Positions 7,505-11,942 of a DNA stretch of 11,942 nt are shown here, in pieces (position 1 is the first letter of the stretch; each line of letters starts with the position of its first letter). The notes beneath the pieces are model-generated. The model worked only from the letters and a program-made list of their open reading frames with translations, searched no databases and was not told where the DNA came from. The translations under genes were made by a program, and so were the position numbers. Source of the stretch: an uncultured Actinomycetes bacterium (GTDB taxonomy: Bacteria > Actinomycetota > Acidimicrobiia > Acidimicrobiales > RAAP-2); contig CAINVQ010000048.1 of assembly GCA_903854175.1 (NCBI GenBank), forward strand, positions 1 to 11,942. Direction: 5' to 3'.

Positions 7505-8495
7505 GCCAGTCAAGAGGGTTCTCCAAGCTATTTTGCTGCTTGTTGTAATTTTTCTTGTTTGGTTTTTTCTCCAAATGAACCCCATAGGAGGTTCTGGAAA
7601 GGAAGCAGTCTTTACGGTCAACCCGGGGGACTCCGTTGCCCAGATTGCATCTGAAATGCATGACGCAGGAATTATTCATTCAACGTTTGCATTTCGAATC
7701 AACTCACTGATCTTTGGTGCACCATTAGTCCGTGCTGGAAGTTATGAGATCCCTCAGAATTCGTCATTCAGTTATGTGAAATCTGTTATTGGCAACTTGC
7801 CGAATGTACGAGTTGTCAACGTTCTGCCTGGCCATACTCTTCGTGAAGTTGAGAGACAAATTGTCTCTGATGCAGGTAATACATTTGCACTTTCATTCTC
7901 ACAAGCTGTCAATGAACAAATTGCATTGAATTCATTTCATCCAAATGGTTCACTTGAAGGTCTCATTGGTCCCGGTAAGTACATTCTGACTCCAAGCACA
8001 ACCGGCAAATCACTGCTCAAGCTGATGCAAAAATCATTTACAGATATGGCGAATAAAGCTGGGCTAACTGCGAATACAAAAATTCAAGGTCAAAGTGCCT
8101 ACCAACTTTTAATTGCCGCATCGATTGTTGAAAAAGAGGGTTACTACGCATCGAATATGCCAAAAGTAGCTCGAGTGATATTTAACAGACTCAAGCGTGG
8201 CGGGTCGTTACAGATGGACTCTACGATTCTTTACTACTTAGGCATGGATGGCGGAAGAGTCACACAAGCAATGTTGAAGCAAAATAATCCCTACAACACG
8301 TATCTAAATGCAGGTTTAACACCAACACCAATCTGTGTCGTTTCTCCAGCTGCTCTTAATGCCGTTCTACATGCCCCTGCAGGCAAATGGCTTTACTTCA
8401 CGCTTGTGTCAAAAGATGGAACAGAAGCTTTCTCTGAAACGTTCGCAGAGCAGCTTGCAAATGAGCGACTTGCGGCTTCTAGGGGAATCAAATGA
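7485..8495 (+). CDS. mltG: MltG endolytic transglycosylase (peptidoglycan chain terminase, YceG-like)
   Basis: Membrane-anchored lytic transglycosylase that cuts nascent glycan strands and so sets their length. The 336 residues show a basic N-terminus (R2, R7, K10, R11), one transmembrane segment (about 12-30), an extracytoplasmic LysM-like part (FTVNPGDSVAQIA, 43-55; VLPGHTLREVERQI, 113-126), and the YceG catalytic domain with AASIVEKEGYYASNMPKVA (211-229, catalytic E216), VIFNRLKRGGSLQMDST (231-247) and the NPYNTYLNAGLTPTPI stretch (268-283). The positive-inside charge and single segment fit a type II membrane protein. ATG 7485 is directly preceded by an in-frame TAG, so it is the earliest possible start, and the next methionine would remove the membrane anchor. 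The start therefore lies inside ruvX with a 20-bp overlap. The gene ends in an ATGA overlap with aroE. Confidence 0.95.
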   Translation: MRFLLLRPVKRVLQAILLLVVIFLVWFFLQMNPIGGSGKEAVFTVNPGDSVAQIASEMHDAGIIHSTFAFRINSLIFGAPLVRAGSYEIPQNSSFSYVKSVIGNLPNVRVVNVLPGHTLREVERQIVSDAGNTFALSFSQAVNEQIALNSFHPNGSLEGLIGPGKYILTPSTTGKSLLKLMQKSFTDMANKAGLTANTKIQGQSAYQLLIAASIVEKEGYYASNMPKVARVIFNRLKRGGSLQMDSTILYYLGMDGGRVTQAMLKQNNPYNTYLNAGLTPTPICVVSPAALNAVLHAPAGKWLYFTLVSKDGTEAFSETFAEQLANERLAASRGIK

Positions 8496-9265
8496 TTTGG
8501 CGCGTAGGAGTAGTCGGAGATCCAATAGAGCACTCACTTTCCCCGCAATTACAAGTTGCTGGTTTGAAGCTCGCGGGGCTTGAAGGAAGTGCTTCGAGGC
8601 TGAAGCTTTCTGCTGACAAGACTGAACAACTTCGCGCGGCAATTACAAATGATTTTGATGCACTTTCTGTGACGATGCCTCTAAAGCAAGTAGCTGCATC
8701 CTTATGCGACGAGTTAGACCCTGTAGCGACTCGAACAGGGGTTGTTAATTCACTTCTACATCGAGATGGCCGCATTTACGGTGCATGCACTGATGGTAAC
8801 GGCCTGCTGGAAATGGTCAAAGAGAAGTATTCATTTGTTGACTCTGGATCAAGCATTGTTGTGATTGGAGCTGGAGGCGCAGCTACAGGAATTATTGATG
8901 CTCTCCAGTACTCAGATACTGCATCTATTGGGGTATTGAATAGAACCACTTCAAAAATTGATGCGCTACAGGCTAGGTATTCAAAAGTTTCAAGCGCGAT
9001 GCCTTCTCAGATTGATCTACTAATAAATACTGTGCCGAGTGACTCGCGTGTCACGCCAAGTTCTATTGCTGGAGTGTCGAGTGAGACGCTTTGCGTTGAT
9101 ATTACGTATTCACCAAGAGAGTCTGACTGGATGAAGTTCTTTGAAAGTGAAGGATGTCGCACTGCAAATGGCCTTGGAATGTTGGCGTACCAGGCCGCCC
9201 TTCAGTTCAACTGGTGGTGGAATAGTAAAATTGATGGATCAGATCTGCTGAAAGTTATTTCATGA
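8492..9265 (+). CDS. aroE: Shikimate dehydrogenase (NADP+-type)
   Basis: Reduces 3-dehydroshikimate to shikimate in the chorismate pathway. The 257 residues show the substrate-binding SLSP (15-18), VTMPLK with T61 and catalytic K65, N86 in VVNSL, T100-D101 in CTDGNG with catalytic D101, the nucleotide-binding GAGGAA loop (126-131), NRT (150-152, the pattern associated with NADP+ preference), DITYSP (203-208) and Q234 in the C-terminal GLGMLAYQAALQ (227-238). All core active-site residues are present. Several normally conserved flanking positions differ: SLSP is followed by QLQV rather than the usual x-M-H-N, and the NATP.G stretch reads NTVPSD. Both gene borders are ATGA overlaps (mltG before, rodA after), which suggests tightly coupled translation. 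Confidence 0.92.
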   Translation: MIWRVGVVGDPIEHSLSPQLQVAGLKLAGLEGSASRLKLSADKTEQLRAAITNDFDALSVTMPLKQVAASLCDELDPVATRTGVVNSLLHRDGRIYGACTDGNGLLEMVKEKYSFVDSGSSIVVIGAGGAATGIIDALQYSDTASIGVLNRTTSKIDALQARYSKVSSAMPSQIDLLINTVPSDSRVTPSSIAGVSSETLCVDITYSPRESDWMKFFESEGCRTANGLGMLAYQAALQFNWWWNSKIDGSDLLKVIS

Positions 9266-10407
9266 CCGATACGCTCTCGTCAATCACCACGAGAATCCGC
9301 TCAAAGGATTCACTCGATGTTGGACTCTTGTGGGGAATGATTGCTCTTGGTGTAACGGGTGTACTTATGATTTACAGTGCAACTCGTCAAGCATTAGTAA
9401 GTGCTGGCTATAACCCGCACTATTACCTAGAGCGTCAGTCTCTATTTGTTGTTATTGGTATTGCAGTCATGTACGGCATTTCTTTAATTGACTATCGACG
9501 ATTTGAAATGGTCGCAACACCCCTCTACATTGCTGGGATCTTGGGACTGATTGGAGTTTTCTTCCTTGGTTCAAGTGCCCTCGGTGCACAGCGTTGGTTC
9601 AACTTGGGTTTATTTCAAGTTCAGCCGAGTGAATTCACTGTTTTGTTTGTAATAGTGGCGGTAGCTACATACTGTGAACGCCGACCAGAAGGATTAAAGC
9701 TCTATGACGTGTGGAGACTGCTTCTAATGGCGGCTCTTCCTATGGGCATGATTGCTCTTCAGCCTGACCTTGGAACTGCAATCATCATTGTTTTCTCTGT
9801 AAGTGCAATGTTGATAGTCGCTGGAGTGCCTCCAAGGTTTATGAGTGCTCTTGCTGTTGTTGGAGCGATTGGAATAGTTCTGGCTGCATATTTTTCTGTT
9901 CTTCAGAAATACCAGATTGACCGTTTTGTTTCCTTCTTGAATCAGAGTTCGAGTTCTGCCAATGCACAACTTCAAGCGCTGCTGTATGAAGTGAACAACG
10001 CTAAGAGTGCGATTGGTTCAGGCGGGCTTCATGGGGCAGGATTCTTCCAGGGTCTCCAGACAATTCTTGGATACGTTCCAGAACAAAGAACTGACTTCAT
10101 TTTCACGGCCATTGGTGAGCAACTCGGTTTTATTGGGTCAGTGTTGATTGTCTCGTTGCTCGGCTTCGTGGCATATCGAATGTTCAGAATTGGACGAAAT
10201 GCTAAAGACACAATGGGGCGAGTCATGGTTCTGGGTATTTTCATTTTCTTCGCGTTCAGCTGTTTTGAAAATATTGGAATGACCATGGGAATTATGCCGG
10301 TTACGGGAATTCCACTCCCACTCCTCAGTTACGGTGGATCCGCTGCAATTGTGTTCTTTGCTGCGGGTGGGGTAGTTCTCTCCGTGTCTAGGCGTTCGGG
10401 CAGTTAG
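9262..10407 (+). CDS. rodA: RodA, SEDS-family peptidoglycan glycosyltransferase (elongation type)
   Basis: Polytopic membrane protein of the SEDS family that polymerises lipid II during side-wall growth, usually with a class B PBP (PBP2). The 381 residues match the classical RodA length and show about ten hydrophobic segments, GAQRWFNLG (108-116), QPSE (121-124), QPDLGTA (167-173), the extracellular PEQRTDFIFTAIGEQLGF (273-290) with the probable catalytic Asp at D278, and the C-terminal ENIGMTMGIMPVTGIPLPLL (336-355) followed by SYGGS. PEQRTDFIF and PLPLLSYGGS favour RodA over FtsW. It starts at ATG 9262, overlapping the aroE stop, and sits in one run with mltG, the enzyme that trims nascent glycan. 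Its presence suggests an MreB-type elongation machinery encoded elsewhere. Confidence 0.93.
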   Translation: MTDTLSSITTRIRSKDSLDVGLLWGMIALGVTGVLMIYSATRQALVSAGYNPHYYLERQSLFVVIGIAVMYGISLIDYRRFEMVATPLYIAGILGLIGVFFLGSSALGAQRWFNLGLFQVQPSEFTVLFVIVAVATYCERRPEGLKLYDVWRLLLMAALPMGMIALQPDLGTAIIIVFSVSAMLIVAGVPPRFMSALAVVGAIGIVLAAYFSVLQKYQIDRFVSFLNQSSSSANAQLQALLYEVNNAKSAIGSGGLHGAGFFQGLQTILGYVPEQRTDFIFTAIGEQLGFIGSVLIVSLLGFVAYRMFRIGRNAKDTMGRVMVLGIFIFFAFSCFENIGMTMGIMPVTGIPLPLLSYGGSAAIVFFAAGGVVLSVSRRSGS

Positions 10408-10418
10408 TCTTAGTACTT

Positions 10419-10880
10419 ATGACCGACGAAGCTGTAACCCCTGAAGTCACCGACGCGTTTGACCCCAACGCTGTCAAATTCCTCGTGATGAATATTGGCT
10501 CAGTTGCTTTTGACCTTGTTGACACAACTCCGGAAGTTCATCTGAGTGAAGATGACTACCCATTTAGAAGTATTTCTATTCCTATTGCCCTCGTTGAAGC
10601 GCAGGCACTAGAAAATGCTCGTAAGAAAAATGTTGGACGACGACCTTCATCTCATGAATTATTCGCTGAAGTCTTGGGGCGAACTCACGTTGACGTGATT
10701 GCGGTAAGAATTGTTCGTCATGAAAATGGTGTTTTCTATGCTGAGCTCGATCTCATGGCACCAAACGGCAGAATAGTTCTAGATTGCAGAACTAGCGACG
10801 CGTTAATCATTGCGTCACGACAGGCCGTTCCTGCACCCATTTTGTGTGCAGAGGAAGTATTAAAACAGTTCTACGTTTAG
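10419..10880 (+). CDS. Bifunctional nuclease family (DUF151/BFN) protein
   Basis: A 153-residue soluble protein with the DUF151 fold pattern from about residue 21 to the end: a first strand FLVMNIGSVAF, then SISIPIALVEAQAL (51-64), RRPSSHELFAEVL (74-86), VRIVRHENGVFYAELDL (96-112) and the C-terminal signature CRTSDALIIASRQAVPAPI (123-141). Members have been described as DNases/RNases or as stress-linked regulators; the exact substrate here is unknown. The acidic first 18 residues lie outside the domain, so a later start (for example ATG near 10488) cannot be excluded, although it would clip the first strand. No clear ribosome-binding site is seen in the 11 bp after rodA. This is the last plus-strand gene, and its TAG stop overlaps the stop of the converging SEDS gene. 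Confidence 0.88.
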   Translation: MTDEAVTPEVTDAFDPNAVKFLVMNIGSVAFDLVDTTPEVHLSEDDYPFRSISIPIALVEAQALENARKKNVGRRPSSHELFAEVLGRTHVDVIAVRIVRHENGVFYAELDLMAPNGRIVLDCRTSDALIIASRQAVPAPILCAEEVLKQFYV

Positions 10881-10889
10881 TTAAACGTA
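10872..10889. repeat. 18-bp near-perfect palindrome spanning two convergent stop codons
   Basis: TACGTTTAGTTAAACGTA has 8-bp arms (10872-10879 and 10882-10889) around a 2-base centre. As RNA it can fold on either strand into a 7-bp stem with a 4-base loop. It contains both stop codons, TAG of the DUF151 gene and TAA of the minus-strand SEDS gene. It is the only candidate for a shared transcription end here, but the stem is AT-rich and there is no strong U-tract: nothing on the plus strand, and only TTTT a few bases on along the minus strand. It is therefore not a canonical intrinsic terminator, and a chance palindrome is possible. Confidence 0.55.
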
Positions 10890-11942
10890 ACTGCTCGGAC
10901 TTCGCCACCACGAAGCTCGTTGGCATTTTCTTGTGAAACTCGAAGCAACAATGCAACGATTACATAATTAGAAATTAGTGAACTTCCACCGTACGCCATA
11001 AACGGCAACGTGATTCCAGTGAATGGAAGAATTCTGAGCACGCCCGCCATAATAAAAAATGCTTGAAATCCCATTGTCGCAGTAAGTGCAACCGTAACCA
11101 ATCGAACAAAATCTGAGTGCGCTCTTTGTGCGATTCTGAATCCTTCGGCTACGAATAATGCAAAGAGGCTGAGAATAATCAATATTCCTATGAATCCAAG
11201 TTCTTCGCCAAGCGTTGCGAAGATCATGTCAGATGAAATTTCAGGAATATTTCCAGATTGGCCAAGTCCAAGTCCGGTCCCTGTTATTCCTCCAGCTGCC
11301 AGAGAGAACCATCCAAATGCAAGTTGATGTGAGAATTCCAAATTAGCTGGTGACCATGGATTGAGCCACATCGATACTCGGTGATGAACCTGCGAAAAGA
11401 AAATATTTGCGGTGTAGGCACCAATAGTGAAAAGTCCTACTCCAAGTCCAATGTAAGTCTTGAGTCCAGTTGTTATCCAGAGTAACGAGAAGAAGAGTGC
11501 GAAGAGAATCATTGCAAACCCAATGTCGTTTTCTCCACCGAGAATTGCTAGTGCGAACCCCCATGCAGCAATTATTGGAAACAGTGCTTTAGGTGGCACT
11601 ATCAGTCGACCAAGAAATCGCTGTGTAGGAGTTGAGAGTAGTTCTCTGTTAGATGCAAAATACGAAGCGAAGAAGAAGGCCAGAAGTAATTTTGCAATCT
11701 CGACAGGTTGGAATGAAAGTGGACCAGCTCGTACCCAAAGCCGAGCTCCATTTATATTTACCCCTAGACCTGGGATCATTGGCATCAGCAGAAGAAAAAT
11801 TGCTGTACTTAATGTCAAATAGCGGTATCTGTCGAGATCCCTGACGCTTCGAACAAACTTCAGTGTGAGGATAAACGCAACAGCACTTAGGAAATACCAC
11901 ACTGCCTGGTATCCAGCTCTCGAACTATTCCATCTCGAAATC
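10877..11942 (-). CDS. SEDS-family cell-wall polymerase (FtsW/RodA/SpoVE), actinobacterial RodA-like; 5' end beyond the window
   Basis: Second SEDS glycosyltransferase, of a different subtype from the rodA at 9262. The frame stays open to the right edge: upstream of GTG 11902 it still reads as protein (AGYQAVWYFLSAVAF), which resembles the conserved 'Q..W...' membrane segment of actinobacterial RodA, so GTG 11902 is an internal valine and roughly 100 or more N-terminal residues are missing. Counting from that valine: VRDLDRYRYL (20-29), NGARLWVRAGPLSFQP (51-66), ENDIG (124-128) in place of the usual PDLG, SHQLAFGWFSLAAGGITGTG (191-210), SGNIPEISSDMIFATLGEE (216-234) with the likely catalytic D225, and TGITLPFMAYGGSSLISN (295-312). 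In mycobacteria this type sits beside pbpA and Ser/Thr kinase genes; here nothing follows it on its strand, and it ends tail-to-tail with DUF151, overlapping by 4 bp. Confidence 0.92.
   Translation of the reverse strand, partial: ISRWNSSRAGYQAVWYFLSAVAFILTLKFVRSVRDLDRYRYLTLSTAIFLLLMPMIPGLGVNINGARLWVRAGPLSFQPVEIAKLLLAFFFASYFASNRELLSTPTQRFLGRLIVPPKALFPIIAAWGFALAILGGENDIGFAMILFALFFSLLWITTGLKTYIGLGVGLFTIGAYTANIFFSQVHHRVSMWLNPWSPANLEFSHQLAFGWFSLAAGGITGTGLGLGQSGNIPEISSDMIFATLGEELGFIGILIILSLFALFVAEGFRIAQRAHSDFVRLVTVALTATMGFQAFFIMAGVLRILPFTGITLPFMAYGGSSLISNYVIVALLLRVSQENANELRGGEVRAVTFN

Noticed and set aside
11460..11822. 120-codon plus-strand open frame opposite the SEDS gene
   Set aside because: It is antisense to clear SEDS coding sequence, has no recognisable domain, and its composition looks like a reverse-complement shadow.
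1..11942. Mobile elements, CRISPR arrays, toxin-antitoxin or defence genes, tRNA/rRNA genes
   Set aside because: The window was read through for these; no transposase, integrase, spaced repeat array or RNA gene was seen, and essentially every base is in a recognised housekeeping gene.

Overview
This is a gene-dense stretch of bacterial chromosome with 11 protein-coding genes, two of them cut by the window edges. There are no mobile elements, CRISPR arrays, RNA genes, or any gene-free stretch longer than 24 bp. The organism looks like an actinobacterium with a compact, fairly low-GC genome (mid to high 40s % by eye from a few lines, not computed). Three things support this: the order relA-hisS-aspS-rarA-alaS-ruvX-mltG-aroE, the actinobacterial style of the minus-strand SEDS protein, and an AspRS with the residues of the non-discriminating type. 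A classical MreB-type RodA, a DUF151 bifunctional nuclease, and no ribosomal protein gene between rarA and alaS lean towards Acidimicrobiia (aquatic Ilumatobacter-like lineages) rather than the acI/Nanopelagicales group. That placement is inference from memory, not a database result.

Layout. Positions 1-10880 carry ten genes on the plus strand: the 3' end of relA, hisS, aspS, rarA, alaS, ruvX, mltG, aroE, rodA and a DUF151 nuclease. Junctions are ATGA overlaps (relA/hisS, mltG/aroE, aroE/rodA), a 20-bp overlap (ruvX/mltG), or gaps of 1-24 bp. There is no room for conventional promoters or terminators between genes, so the block is probably one long transcript, or is served by promoters inside coding sequence. 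From 10877 to the right edge a second SEDS-family gene runs on the minus strand; it converges on the DUF151 gene and overlaps its stop codon by 4 bp, inside an 18-bp near-perfect palindrome.

Function. The left half is translation and genome maintenance: stringent-response RelA, three aminoacyl-tRNA synthetases (His, Asp, Ala), the fork-associated AAA+ ATPase RarA and the RNase H-fold nuclease RuvX. The right half is cell envelope: the peptidoglycan chain terminase MltG, shikimate dehydrogenase AroE, the peptidoglycan glycosyltransferase RodA, and a second SEDS polymerase on the other strand.

I found no undescribed multi-gene system; the content is conserved housekeeping. The observations most worth checking are the start of rarA, where the conserved N-terminus lies upstream of the first canonical start codon and fits an ACG start with a well-placed Shine-Dalgarno; the convergent stop-codon overlap inside a palindrome; the pair of adjacent, different SEDS polymerases; and the predicted non-discriminating AspRS.
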